Shown: positions 34,473 through 47,136 of the stretch, one piece after another
Position numbering within the stretch: position 1 is the stretch's first letter
Layout: each line of letters begins with the position of its first letter
DNA from: Entomortierella parvispora
Taxonomy: Eukaryota > Mortierellomycota > Mortierellomycetes > Mortierellales > Mortierellaceae
NCBI GenBank assembly: GCA_963573315.1
Contig: OY752147.1
Coordinates: 1,922,001 to 1,986,000, forward strand
Length of the DNA stretch: 64,000 nt
Direction of reading: 5' to 3'
Notes under the pieces: generated by a model
What the model was told of the DNA's origin: nothing
Seen by the model: the letters and a program-made list of their open reading frames with translations, nothing else
The model's database searches: none
Made by a program: the position numbers and the translations under genes

Positions 34473-37423
34473 TTATTTTCCCTTGTACCTGGTATAGTAT
34501 GGATGATCTTTGTCCAGCTTCTCTCGGCTGTTTACCACTCTGATACCTCTCGCCTTCATTACCGTTACCTGCACTGGATCTGTAATCGCAAGCTCATGGC
34601 CAAAGGTCGCCCCTTCCATAACCAGCGTCTTCAAAGTTGTTTGCAACGGTATGGCTGCCATGAACTGCTCCACATCCTTTAACCTGAATGCAGGGACGTG
34701 AACCTCTAGATACTCCAGCCGGTTGAAATCCAGCAAGCTCAAAAGCTTCAACCACTGCGCAGGATACAACGTATTCGCGACCACTAGCAACTCTAGTTTC
34801 GGCAACAAACTGATCACACCTTGAAGCTGAGCAAAGTGAGGGTCTTCAAACCCGCGACCCCGCACTGTGACAGTAAAGTCTTCGACAAGAATCGCGGATT
34901 TGCCAGCGGCTTGCATGGACCGCAGCAGCGAAGAGAGTGGTAATGTCTTGGCCTCCATCGAACTGGAGAATCGGAGTCGGCGTAGATGCTGCCATTGGAT
35001 CTCTGATACAATCTGAGCGTCTGGTGCAAACGCCAAGTCAACTGTTAGTTCCTGCAATGGACTCTGGGCAACCACTTTCCGCAAAGCTTGGGAGCGAAGG
35101 ACTGTCTTTTGTTCTGGGGGCACCGCGATTGACCGCTCAATGTCCAAGATCTTGAGACTAGACTGCTTGGTATCTGTCCGTGTTGTTGCCAGAGCCAGGG
35201 CGAGAGCAATTTCCTCGGTGATTTCGTTGCACAGACCCAGATTCGTGATATGATGTCCCCACTTTTTCAAGAACTCGGGGAAATCGTTCCAATCGATTTC
35301 AACTCGATCACCCTTTGGGATCAACATTTCGAACCACACTCCCAGAGACGACTCTGTGGACCCGAATTGGACTTTGAGAGGGACAGAATCTTCCCATCGG
35401 GAGTCTAGCAACTCGGCAACAGTAGTCAGGACTTCATCATTATACACGTTAAGTCGAATCCGCTCCAGGTTTGGACTTCTAGCGGCTAACGTGCAAATCC
35501 TGGCGGCATCTTTTTGCAATGAAGCCCATTCATCCATCTCAAAAGTCGTCAGGTTTGGGTAGTCGTCCTTAGGTGAGATCCCGGAACGATGAAAGAAATC
35601 GGCAGGGACTCCACGAAGATGGACACTCTTTAACGCCGGGTGTTTGAGCATCGATAGGATAGGATCGTTTCGACGTTTCCCTGACAGGTTGATTCCAAAT
35701 GGCCCTCTCTTCAATTGCAGATCCAATGTCAGAGTCGTGACAGCGGATTTCTTGATTGCATCCTTGAGCTTTGTCAGGTCCGAATTTTCTTGGTTCCAAG
35801 CCATGGTGAGCTCCAGTTCATATATGCCTTGAGATTTGAGGAGTGCGTCGTAAAGCTGAGCTGCAGCAATGGCCGACTTGATCGTCACCACCACTTTGCC
35901 TACTTGCTCATCCACAACGCCTCGGGATGCTTTGACAACATCGCAAAGCTTTATGTTGTTTGCCGCCTGGTAACCTTCTCGGTAGTGGTCCTTGCAGACC
36001 CACTTGACATGACCGTGTTTGGTTGTGATCCGATACAAGTTTCCCAAGAGGTTGTCGGAGTCGCCCACTGAGAGATACGACGCCAACTGACGTAGATCGG
36101 CGCCTTCAAGGCCCTTGACACCCAGCAAGTACTCTGCGATTTCGTTTTGGGAAGACTTTTGCAGATCAAGCGAGCTCTCTTTGTTCTGCAGCTCCTTCAC
36201 ACGGAATTCTTCCAAAAAGGATATGGATTGATCCACACCATCAATCACTTGTCGAGTCACTGTCTCGCAGGATTCCTTGACCGAATCCACTACATCCACC
36301 ACCCTCAACGTCGACAGAGCTGGGACCATGATCCCAGCAATCGAAATACCATGCTTCAAGAGCGTTAGCATCACCAGCAGATAAGGACCATAGTCGACAA
36401 AGAACTTGTTTGGTTGTGTAATCGTGTACCCTTCGTGTTTGGCCAAATGCAGATAGTGTGGGATCTTGCTGCCAGGTTGCCTAGTGTGTTCTCCACACTC
36501 GCAAATGAAGTAAAGTCGGAATTTTGTCCCCAGCAAGTTGGAAGGACTCCATTTTGAGGAGGGAGTCTCTGGAAGGACGATGAACAATCGCGGGATGGTG
36601 TACTCAAGGAGCTCAAAATTTTGAACCAGGATCGCTTCCGCTTTTGTTTGGATCAGGGCCAACCGATCCAGAGCCTCCTGTTGCATGCGAATCATTTGCT
36701 CGGACTTATCCACTAGTTCCTCAAGCCGGACATGAACAAATTGCTTAAACTTGGGGTTGTCGGCGGAGGGCAGTCGATCGACATCGATCGGCGAAGAGGA
36801 AGTTGTTTCCTCTGCAACTGTTACTGTCGTTGTCGTTGTCGTTGTAGCCGATATTGCTGTCGACACTGCTACTTGTGACTGAGGTGCTTGCGGCTGATCC
36901 ACGACGCGCTCCACGGCTGGCAGAGATTCCAACATTGGCACTGCCGACGTCGGGTCTGTGTCTTCAATTGCCAGAGCCTGAACTGCCTCCGAAACCGATG
37001 TTGGGTCGATGTCTGCGACAGCCGCGGGATCTGGCAACACCAGTGGCTCTTGGTTTGTCGCAGTAATCGTTGGATCCTCAATAATGTCAATAATAACACC
37101 AGGCCGACAGGGGATCCGTTCTGGAAGGTATCTGGAAAGACAGATCGAGTTAGCTTCTTCTCAACAATGATCTGAAAACGATTAGTCAAGTCGGCTCAAA
37201 GAACTCACTTGCGATGGTCGGGTCCTCTCATGAAGGGGATGACAACGGTGCCTGCTTGGAACCTGGCAGCCTCGGTATCAAAGGCAAACTGGACATCCTC
37301 GAGGAAAACGAAGCCTTTCTCTCCCTGGATGTCTGAAGTCAGGGTCTCGAAATCCCGGATAAGGGCTCCGAGTCGGAATCGCTGCGTGGTCCCATCCATG
37401 CCTGTTTCGTTGAGGGTTGCCAT
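34473..37423 (-). CDS. Large protein of unknown family, paralogue A of a head-to-head pair
   Basis: Exons on the minus strand: 37209-37423 and 34473-37131; 957 residues. Exon 1 encodes a conserved N-terminal module (QRFRLGALIRDFE, GEKGFVFLEDVQFAFD, TVVIPFMRGPDHRKYLPERI). Then follow a Thr/Pro/Val-rich linker, a coiled coil (DKSEQMIRMQQEALDRLALI), a conserved central block (YTIPRLFIVLPE; FRLYFICECGEHT; HYLHLAKHEGY), a second block (GHVKWVCKDHYREGYQ) and a C-terminal half of leucine-rich, LRR-like strands (SAVTTLTLDLQL, ALKSVHLRGVPADFF, LERIRLNVYND). I see no P-loop, kinase, protease or transmembrane segment. The central block recalls segments of fungal STAND/ROCO-type multidomain proteins, which would make this a receptor or adaptor; that is inference only. 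Confidence 0.8.
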
Positions 37424-37832
37424 TGGCGAATCAGGAGGGCGGAATTCAGATGAATGAAGGAATGAAGAGAGAGGAAAGAAGAGAGGAAGCGGTGAGATGA
37501 ATGAGACGTGAAATGCCTGGCCTTGCCAGGTCTCTCTCCAGCACCCATCCCGATCCCCCGCCCTGCACTGCCTCGGCTCTCAGGGACACCCAATGCAAAC
37601 CCTGGCACCAACGACGAGGGGTGCCATTTTTAATACACACACATGCATCCATGCACAGTGAGTACATGCTGTAGATGCTCTTTTTCCCCTTCAGAGCGCG
37701 CGTTCCAACGCCCTGAACTCTATTTCAGAGTCCACTTTGCCCGGATTTGCACTCTCCGTCTCATTCTTGAACTCATTCACTCATTCACTCTTCATCATCC
37801 ACTCCCCCTTCCCCTCCTCCTCTTCCTTCCTC
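37424..37832. promoter_or_regulatory. Shared divergent promoter of the paralogous pair
   Basis: 409 bases between the head-to-head starts of the two paralogues. The strand switches from purine-rich (left) to CT-rich (right), so each gene has its own pyrimidine-rich leader. A TCATTCACTCATTCAC short repeat lies near 37770-37790. Confidence 0.5.
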
Positions 37833-40795
37833 ATGACCCAAGATACATCTGGCCTGCCAGGCATGCAGCGCTTCCGGATGGGCGCCGTCATCAAGGACTT
37901 TGAGCTGATCGACTCTGATGTCCCTGGCGAAAAGAGCTTTGTGTTCCTGGAGGACGTGTTGTACGCCTTCAACATTGAGGTAGCTCGCCTCGAGGCCGGC
38001 ACCATGGCCGTACCGTTCATGCGTGATCCAGGCCATCGCAAGTGAGTGTTTTTCTCCTCCCTTTTGGACGCTCTTGAAGAAGCATGGTTACTAACTGAAA
38101 TTGTGCATTGCATTTCAGGTACGTCCCCGAACGAATCGCTTGTCGGCCAGGCTTAATCATTGATATCGTTCAGAAGCCAACTGCTACAACAACGCCACCA
38201 ATAGCTGCAACCACTACGCCCCCAGCAACCGCCACATCGCAACCCGCGCCACTAGAGACAGCGCCATTGGCACCAGCACCCCCTCCTTACTCTGAGTCCT
38301 TGTTACCTTCTGCAACAGCTACTGAGGCAACTCCATCGCAGACCCCAGCACTCGACCACCCATGTGTCATCACTCAACCACAGCAGCGAGAGCCTCAAGC
38401 GAGTGCTATTATGGATCCAGGTCTAGACGATAGAAAAGGCGACCTAACTTCCCCCATAGTGGACAACTTATCCGAACAGGCGATTTCACAACTCTCCATC
38501 CAGGTGACAGGAACTATTGCAACGGCAACATCCACTGTTGACACCTACAATCAAGATACAACTGAGGCGCTTTTCGAGGGCTATGTCCAATCAAGACTGG
38601 TGCATCTGGTGGGAAACACAGATACCATGCTTCGACTGCAACAAGAAACGTTGGACCGCTTGACGATCATTCAGACCAAAGCAGAGGCAATATTGATCCA
38701 GAACTTTGAGTTGCTCGAGTATACCATCCCACGCCTCTTTGTGGTTCTACCAGATACCACCTCTTCTCGATGGGATCCATCGAATGTATTGGGTACCAAA
38801 TTCCGCCTCCACTTTATCTGTGAATGTGGAGAGCATACTAGAACGGCTGCGAGCAGGATCCCTCACCACTTGCACTTGGCCAAACATGATGGGTACGAAA
38901 TCCAGGAAACGAATGCGTTCTTTACCAAATACGCAATGTTTCTCACCACCATGCTCGAGATCTTGAAGTTTGGCCTTAATATAGCCGGGTTTGTTGTTCC
39001 GGCCTTGTCGACATTGAATCTTTCGCAAACCGGAGACGCCTCGACCAGTTCAAGAGATGGGGACGGCAAGAACCTCGTGCAGGGAGTTGACCGATCGATT
39101 TCATTTCTTGAAAAGTTCAGGGCCGATAATCCTAGCTCTTTGGCTAGAGTTGGAGGTCGTGATGCCGTTTCGACCTCAGGTGGGAATGCAGACGTTTTGG
39201 AAGGACTCGAAGGAGTGGATCTGAGACAGCTCGCGACTTATCTGAAAGTTGGAGACTCGGCTAATATGCTCGGCAATTTGTACCGCATGACTACCAAGGA
39301 AGGCCGCGTCAAATGGGTCTGTCGAGACCATTACCGAGAAGGATATCAAGAGGCCAACTACCAAAAACTTCACGAGATTGTCAATGCGGCAGGTGGAACC
39401 TTTGATGAGCAATTGGGCAGGATCACGGTTACGATCAAGTCGGGCATTGCCGCCGCACAACTTCACGACGCAATTGGGACCACCCGTGGAATTCATGAAC
39501 TTGTGTTTACAATGGCGTGGGATCAGGACAACAATGATCTCGTCAAGCTCAAGAACATGATCAAAAAATCCAGTATTGTGGCACTGACATTGGATCTGCA
39601 ACAAAAGGCCGGCTCTGGGTCAGATTTTAGCTTGACGGGGAACAAGCGGTACGACCCTATTGTGGCCATCATGCAACTCTCCTCCATCACTGCCATTCAT
39701 ATCCTCAATGGTCCCAAGGATTTCTTCCAGCGAGTCAACTTTACAAAGTCGCAACACTACTCTAGTCTTCGGTCCATCCACATCGGAGACTATTTCAAAG
39801 GATGGGATACAATGACCCAATTTCTCCGGCGAGCACCTAATATCGAGCGAGTCACCCTCAAGGCCTATGGTAACAAGCTCTCGTCCAACTGCTTCTGGTT
39901 GTTGTATTCACGAACGGAGCATCATCAACGCCCTCTCACCGTCCAGTTTGGAGACAGCCCAGACCGACTTTGGTTTCAGTTCAAGCTGCCTACTGGATCC
40001 GGAAAGCAGGCGTCGTTTACTGACATTATGCACAATTTCATGTCCTTGTATGGAGGCGATATCCAATTGCTCAGCTTGGACAAACATATGACCAACAACG
40101 ATGCCATCGTTCTAGCAGAGGCAACTCGTAAGGGATCAAGTTTGTTTAAAATTTGCACCGAAGGATTCGAGTTTAATGAGCAGGGTAGTCAAGCCATCGG
40201 GAAAATCATGATGCAGAGTCCATTGACGATTGCAGCCCTCTCGGTTCATCAAGAGTACGATTTCAAGCCCATGTCGTCCTTGCCTTGGGAGACACTCCGG
40301 AATCTCTATGTCGACAACCGGTTCTCGTCCAACCTACTGGGTTACGTCGAGTGTCTCATCGCCAGCATCGAGGGTTATTACAAGAGTAGCAAGAAACCCA
40401 TCTTGGATCGACTTTTGTATCGGGGGGTCGGCGTCAGCATGGACTCGTTTGTGAGGGTAGCTCATTTCCTGGCACAATTTCCAGCGCTGTCGCGAATTGA
40501 GCTGTACTGTGGCTTGACGTTGAAAGTCTGGGTAGCATGGGTGCCGTTGCTTCTTAAACGACCAAAGTTGGAGATGCTTTCCATTGGGCTCGACTGGACG
40601 CCAGAATCGGTGCAACATGTTTTGAACACTGTACCAGCAAAACCATACTTGAAATGTTTGGTTTTGAGGAAAGCGCCCTTGACAGCAAAACAAATCGAAG
40701 CGATGAGGGCAAGAGGCATTCATTTGTGTGCGACAGGGTCCATTTGCATAGACGAAATGCCACAGGCACAAGCACAAGTTAGAAAAATACAATAA
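37833..40795 (+). CDS. Large protein of unknown family, paralogue B of a head-to-head pair
   Basis: Exons 37833-38041 and 38119-40795; 961 residues. It is collinear with the divergent gene at 34473-37423: N-terminal module QRFRMGAVIKDFE, GEKSFVFLEDVLYAFN, FMRDPGHRKYVPERI; Thr/Pro/Ala-rich linker; coiled coil; TIPRLFVVLPD; FRLHFICECGEHTR; HLHLAKHDGYE; a GVDLRQLATYLKVGDS segment; GRVKWVCRDHYREGYQ; then LRR-like strands. The single intron falls at the same codon (Arg-Lys, CGC AA|G) and phase as in paralogue A, proving common descent. No catalytic motif or membrane segment is seen. Function unknown. Confidence 0.82.
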
Positions 40796-40866
40796 ACATT
40801 CAGTTTTTTTTTTTATTTCCACATTTTCTTTGCTTCGAACAAACATTATTCAAGAGGATGGCTTCC

Positions 40867-41946
<1,080 letters not shown>

Positions 41947-42124
41947 TTTTTCTGTTGTGTGAGGACGAGAGAAAGAGAGGAGAGAAAAGGGACGGGCAAA
42001 GGAAGTAAAGAGGTAAAGAAAGAGAGAGAGGAAGAAAGAGAAAGCGGTTTGCGAAGCCATTGCCCCTGTGGTTCACTTTTCTTTTTTTATTCTTTTTTTT
42101 TTGCATCGTGACCAACCACGTAAC

Positions 42125-42658
42125 TCACAGTGCAATCAGCACCGCCACTAACACAAGAGCCTGGGTTGCCCAGGTACGGCCACCGCCAGCTCCCTTGGCC
42201 TCGTTCTTGACAGGCTGGACGGATTGGATGGGCTGGACGGGCTGAACGGGCTGGACATCGGTGACATTTGAACATATGGCTTCACTTGTTACGTTGTAAG
42301 CGGTTTGAATCGCGGTCGCAAAAATGATAGAGCACTGGGTTGGGCTCACGCAGGATGTAAGCCAGGCTTGAGAAGAGGCCAAGGCACAGAAACAGCCTTT
42401 GAGGTCATCATTGTCGAGTGAACTGAGGTCTGCGAATGTCGTAGGGTTGAAGTTTTTGATGGCTTCACACCCGGGTACGGTCTTGACAGAAGAGGACAGG
42501 CAGCTGAGGCATCCTGTTTCTGGAGTGGGCGAATGAGATGGTTTTGAGGAGGTGCTCGTGGAAGTGACCGAGGACTGAGCACAGACATGAAGATCGCGAC
42601 GCGAGAGAACAGCCAACAGTAACATCAGGGCTGTAGCGATGGTATAGAAGTAACGCAT
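42125..42658 (-). CDS. Small secreted 8-cysteine protein, GPI-anchored (family member 2)
   Basis: Single exon, 177 residues, ATG 42658. Signal peptide (TIATALMLLLAVL...VCAQ), Ser/Thr-rich spacer, then the family core: CLSC-x10-C (VPGC), KGCFC, LTSCVSPTQC and AIC. After the core comes a short Val-Gln-Pro repeat (VQPVQPVQPIQSVQPV) as a stalk and a hydrophobic C-terminal tail (QALVLVAVLIAL) that would direct GPI attachment. The least conserved of the family in the loop between the third Cys and CxC. Single-exon structure is shared with the other members. Confidence 0.82.
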   Translation of the reverse strand: MRYFYTIATALMLLLAVLSRRDLHVCAQSSVTSTSTSSKPSHSPTPETGCLSCLSSSVKTVPGCEAIKNFNPTTFADLSSLDNDDLKGCFCALASSQAWLTSCVSPTQCSIIFATAIQTAYNVTSEAICSNVTDVQPVQPVQPIQSVQPVKNEAKGAGGGRTWATQALVLVAVLIAL

Positions 42659-43608
42659 GGTTGAGAAAAGGGAAGTCAAAAAGGTGGGGTGTGTTGGGTC
42701 AGGGAGAGGACAGTTATGAACGATTATGAATGCAATTGGGAACAGATGGACACCTGCTGGCTTTATATGGATCGCAAATGAGCGACTCAAGAAGAGCCCC
42801 CACGCTTTGATCGGAGCCCCTGTCCTGGGTCGGAGCCCTTTTTGCCCAAAACAAGCGCAACCTCGGGAACAGCCTTCAAGTGACAGGATGGTCCAACAAC
42901 CACCAGACGTTGCGCCTCTCCTTTGATCTGCTCTGCTAGTGGTAGCCCAGGCAAATCATTGTCCATCACATATAGAGTAAAAATGGGCTGGTGGCCTCCA
43001 TCTTCCGCCCTGTTTGCTCACGCCTCTTTGCCTTGTTTTCTTGTAGAGATCAATCGCCCTCTTTTCTCTCTTTATCGTCTTGTTATCTTCTCAATATTCC
43101 TTGGTGAGCGTGGCGTACCTGAACTTGTGGGCTGTGCTCCTCACAACCCTAAAATGAAGGCACTGGATACCTTTTTTTTCAAACGGAGCCTGAGAACATT
43201 GACAAATTCAATGGACGACGCCAAAATGGCAACAGCCCCCTCCTCAAACCACTTGTGTTCAGAACAAAGGTCAAAGGTATTTTGTGACAAACCCCGTCCG
43301 AGTTCGTTGCCCCGCGTCCTATCGACAATGGCAAATCTAGGCGTCCGCTCCTGCAGGCAGAGAACAGGAAGCATGGGACGACGCGACAGTCGTGAGGTGG
43401 GGCTGTGTGCTTTTACATTTGACGTGTGTCTTCGCGTCGTGTGAATACTTCAATGACTGCACTCTGACCTAGAAGACTTGTCAATTGATCGCCTTGTATT
43501 CCCATGGGATGATGGGAGGTCCCGCAGGAGATGCAGGTACACTTTTGAAAGGTATCTTTTTATTACTCTGTGAACATGGGCTGCATGTGAAAGTTCGAAT
43601 GAATGTTT
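42659..43608. other. Intergenic region
   Basis: 950 bases between two members of the secreted 8-cysteine family, both on the minus strand. It contains the promoter of member 2 and no convincing coding or RNA feature. Confidence 0.45.
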
Positions 43609-44139
43609 TTAAAGGAAGCTTGCACCAACGGCGGCAACAACGGCAAGCGCACCCATGACCTCTGTTGTCCAAGGCAAGTAGCTAACGGCGCCTGCATTGC
43701 CCTTTCCGGCAGATGCGGGAGCAGAAGTAGAAGAGCCAGCGGGGGCCGAGCCTGATGCAACAGGCAGTCCAGATGGAGAGATGACCGGGTCTGTTGGCGT
43801 AGGAATAAAAGTAGGCGTGGTTCCGTTGCAGTCCAAGCCAAGTCCCTGCAACTCTTGGGCATAAGCCTGCTGGAATCCAGTGATATCGGGGCCGCAAGTC
43901 TTTGTACAGGTGGTAATCCAGGCACCGTCGAGAGAAGAGCAAAGACAGGCAGCGTACTGAGGGGTGACCGTGGGATCGAATGAGCCGATGGTAATGTTGA
44001 GTCCCACACACTTTGGCAAGGCCATGATGCTGGTCTGAAGACAGGAGGTGCAAGCCCCGCCTTCTGTAGAGTTTGTCTGGGCAGAGATAGAAAGGGCCAA
44101 GACAGCGGTGGCCAAAGCAATGGTGGGAGTGAACTTCAT
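43609..44139 (-). CDS. Small secreted 8-cysteine protein, GPI-anchored (family member 3)
   Basis: Single exon, 176 residues, ATG 44139. Signal peptide MKFTPTIALATAVLALSISAQ; core CTSC-x10-C (LPKC), VGLNITIGSFDP, YAACLCSSLDGAWITTC, CTKTC, GLDC; Thr/Pro/Ser-rich stalk; Gly/Ser/Ala residues and a hydrophobic tail (MGALAVVAAVGASFL) for a GPI anchor. N-glycosylation sites are at GLNITI and CNGT. It is closely similar to member 4 (45338-45682), sharing GLNITIG and YAACLCSSLDGAWI, so the two are recent duplicates. Confidence 0.88.
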   Translation of the reverse strand: MKFTPTIALATAVLALSISAQTNSTEGGACTSCLQTSIMALPKCVGLNITIGSFDPTVTPQYAACLCSSLDGAWITTCTKTCGPDITGFQQAYAQELQGLGLDCNGTTPTFIPTPTDPVISPSGLPVASGSAPAGSSTSAPASAGKGNAGAVSYLPWTTEVMGALAVVAAVGASFL

Positions 44140-45337
44140 GTTGAATTGAAAATTACTTTGAGTAGGGCGAGAAAGGTTTTTTGAAAGATGAAAAAAAATA
44201 GAGATGAATGAATGAACAAGATGAGGAATGCAAGAAAGCCGAAGAGAACCTACTCATTCCTCATCCTTCTCCACAACGCACAGTGACAATATTCACCCGA
44301 CCCGACCAAGGCAAACCATGACTGAGAGGAGCGAGCTTCTGCATGGATGTCTGACAGGTGCATTCCTCTCCTCGACAACATGCAAAGCAGGAACTGAGCA
44401 CCACTTTCGCCGACAGCAGCAGGACACATGGAAAGGTCTCTTGTTGCTTCTATTTCCCTCCACGGATTATACTTCCACCCTCCGAAGAAGAAAGGGCTCG
44501 GGCTCTGGCCAATTGCGAGGCATGTGCCCGCCATCCATCACAGCCCTCGCCTTCTAAGCGTGGCAGCCCTTCAATGGTGCCGATAACCTTACTTCTAGGT
44601 CTGTATTCGCCGAGAGGTACCTTTTGGCATTCAGTCCAAGACTACCCGAGGCGGAAAAGTCCAAAGGCGAGATCCAAGAGACATGTTCCAAACGGTGGCA
44701 AGGAGGACAAAAAGAAATAAAAGTTCTGATCGAAGGCCGTTGTGTGCATGGCACGGATCTCCTTCTCCACACTAATTTCCTTTTTTTTTTTTTTTTTTTT
44801 TTTTGATGATGATGACATTTGCAGTGTGTATCCATGGGGGGGGGGGCTGAATCCTCTCAGCAGGAGACAAAACAGACAGGCAAAGGGCGAAGCGCCATGC
44901 CCAGAAGAATGTGGCAAGGAATGCAAAAAGTTAGAAATATTTCATCCGAAAAGAACACCTCCAAAAAATAAAATTCTTTAGTTCAGAACCCGTTTTTTTG
45001 GACCCTGTTCTCTCATTTTCGCGATCGAATGTATCTCGTCGCTTTTCGCATCCCTCCTTCCACTACCTCGCCTACATACGCGCGCAAAGTACGTCGCGCC
45101 ACCATCATGTCCCTGGGTTCGTTTAGTCGTAGAGCAACAAAGGAAACACGAATAGTATGTCCCAAAGAATAACGTCGTAGCGTTGACGTCCAGGTGTCAG
45201 TGGATGAGCAAAGAACCAAAGGGTTTATTCTGTATACGCAGCTTCCAGAGGCCAACAATGGATCTCATAGTTTTCTTTAAAAAAAAATTCCAGGCGGACC
45301 CACGCTGTTCCACCTTTCACACTCTCTCGTTCGTCTC
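44140..45337. other. Intergenic region
   Basis: About 1.2 kb with no gene seen. It contains a T24 run at 44781-44804 followed by GATGATGATGA, and a G10 run at 44837-44846. The open frames crossing it are low-complexity. Confidence 0.45.
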
Positions 45338-45682
45338 TTAAGAAGAGGAAGCTGGGACAAAGGTTGGTTGAGCACCGCAGATCAAACCGGCGTCTTGGAT
45401 GTTGCCGGCGTAGGCAGACTTGAAGGAGTTGATATCGGTACCGCATTCAGCAACATCTGTGCAAGCGTCGATCCAGGCACCGTCCAAAGATGAGCAGAGG
45501 CATGCGGCGTAGGCAGTGCTCTCGCCAGGGTTGAAGGCGCCGATCGTGATGTTCAATCCTTGGCAGAGAGGAAGAGACTGAATCGATTGTTCAAGGCAGG
45601 CCGAGCAAGGGTTGGTACTTTGACCAGCGACAAGGGACAAGACGACGGCGGCAAGGACGGTGAGAGAAGTGAAGGTCTTCAT
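45338..45682 (-). CDS. Small secreted 8-cysteine protein without anchor (family member 4)
   Basis: Single exon, 114 residues, ATG 45682. Signal peptide MKTFTSLTVLAAVVLSLVAG, then core CSAC-x10-C (LPLC), QGLNITIGAFNP, YAACLCSSLDGAWIDAC, CTDVAEC and LIC. The protein ends soon after the eighth Cys (QPTFVPASSS) and lacks the stalk and hydrophobic tail of member 3. It should therefore be released rather than anchored, unless the 3' end is mis-modelled. Confidence 0.87.
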   Translation of the reverse strand: MKTFTSLTVLAAVVLSLVAGQSTNPCSACLEQSIQSLPLCQGLNITIGAFNPGESTAYAACLCSSLDGAWIDACTDVAECGTDINSFKSAYAGNIQDAGLICGAQPTFVPASSS

Positions 45683-47136
45683 GGCTGTATGATTTTTGTG
45701 TATGGAACGGAAAAGGGTATAGGGTATAAGGGTGAGTGAGAAGAGAGAAAAAGAGAGGGGTGACAGAAGGGGAAAAAAAAGGAGACATCCAAGCCCACCG
45801 ATGTAGCTTTATAGTCGTGATGACAGCAAAAGGAAAAGCCCTGCCTCTCACTTCTAGACAGCCAACAGTCGAAAGACTTTTTAGTGCAGTTCGGTGTGCG
45901 GATGCCTTGTGTGTGAGCTCCCTTGTTGTTTGTTTTCACCGTTATTTTACGAAGGATCATCCTGGTTCCTTACAATGGAAGATCAAGTGAATACTCTTGA
46001 GCTCGTTAGCTTGACTCTCATGTCCCCTTCTTGGGGCGAGAGAAACGCGAGAACAAACACAATTTGATCAGGGTCCAGACTTGGGGTGATCATTGGATAT
46101 TGAGAGCAGAAGCATTGTCCTTCATTGTGGACAACGACGGCGAGTAGAATAACCCCAAACACAGACGTGCTTTCGTCCTTTCAATCTGTCGCAGAGGTTC
46201 GGGCCGTTCCCTTAGATCGGTTTTTCTTCATCAGGCCACCGATCCTCAACCCATTCTGTACGCCCATCCGTCATTAACTTGTGGTCTTTGAGAGGAGCTC
46301 GAAAAGATGGTCTCTCAAGTTTGTCCCAGTGAGAGGAGCACTTTTGCTCCACGCTTTGTCTTTGTCATTTGTTTTGTGGAATGTTTTTTTGTTTGCAGGG
46401 ACCGTTGAGCAACGTCTCAGAAGAAAAAAAAAGGTTCAAGGGGCAAGGAGGTCTTCTACCAGAGATGGCGCGACAACAAAAACAAGCAGAAGATGGAGTA
46501 CATACATTAAATGGATGTTCTTTCACCCAACGCCTGCCACTGCCCATTACACAGATGGATCTATTGAATTAGCACAAGCGGCTCAAAAACAATGATCTTT
46601 TGTCGCAGGCCCTTTTGACATGTGCTCGTCATTTAATGGCGAGGAACAACAGAATAACAACAGAACAACAATCGCGGTTGGATCGATTCCCGATTCCCCA
46701 CGGGGTCGGCAGACTTCCACAGTTCTCAGGACACCTTTTGATCATCGATTGAAGAACTTTGAACAGTGAAGTTCGAAAATTTTCACCGGGAACGAGAGCA
46801 AATGGATGACAAGGACGCGACCATGCTCTCAGGAAGCGCGCTTTGAATGGGGATCCACTCCACGTCGCGTTAATCCGAAAGACCAAGAGCCAATAGCGGC
46901 TAGTTACCGGACAGGCGTGCATTCGGAAAACATTCTCAAGGGAGATGGACCCTCTTTTTTCCTTTTTTAGGGCGCTCATCGTTAGCGTTCTCACAGACTT
47001 TTACCCATCAATGAGCTACTTGATGGACGGCTGCTTTAATCCTTCTTTTCTAGATGATGAGATAAAATATATGACCCTCTTTTGATGGGAAATTTCCGAC
47101 CCGCGAATCATGGGTGTCGCGAGTTCCCAGGGGCAC
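45683..47136. other. Intergenic region
   Basis: About 1.45 kb. Two frames of about 100-120 codons occur (46281-46595 plus, 46629-46994 minus), but neither has recognisable domains, a signal peptide or good start context. I call no gene here. Confidence 0.4.

Noticed and set aside
34473-40795. Pair considered as a transposon with inverted copies
   Set aside because: The copies have diverged strongly, each has its own conserved intron, and no terminal repeats, target duplications or transposase motifs are visible.
44624-44981. Short frames around the T24 and G10 runs
   Set aside because: Composition-driven and interrupted by homopolymers; no start context or homology.
46281-46994. Frames of 104 codons (+) and 121 codons (-)
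   Set aside because: No signal peptide, domain, splice support or repeat-family match; they overlap partly on opposite strands and look like chance frames.
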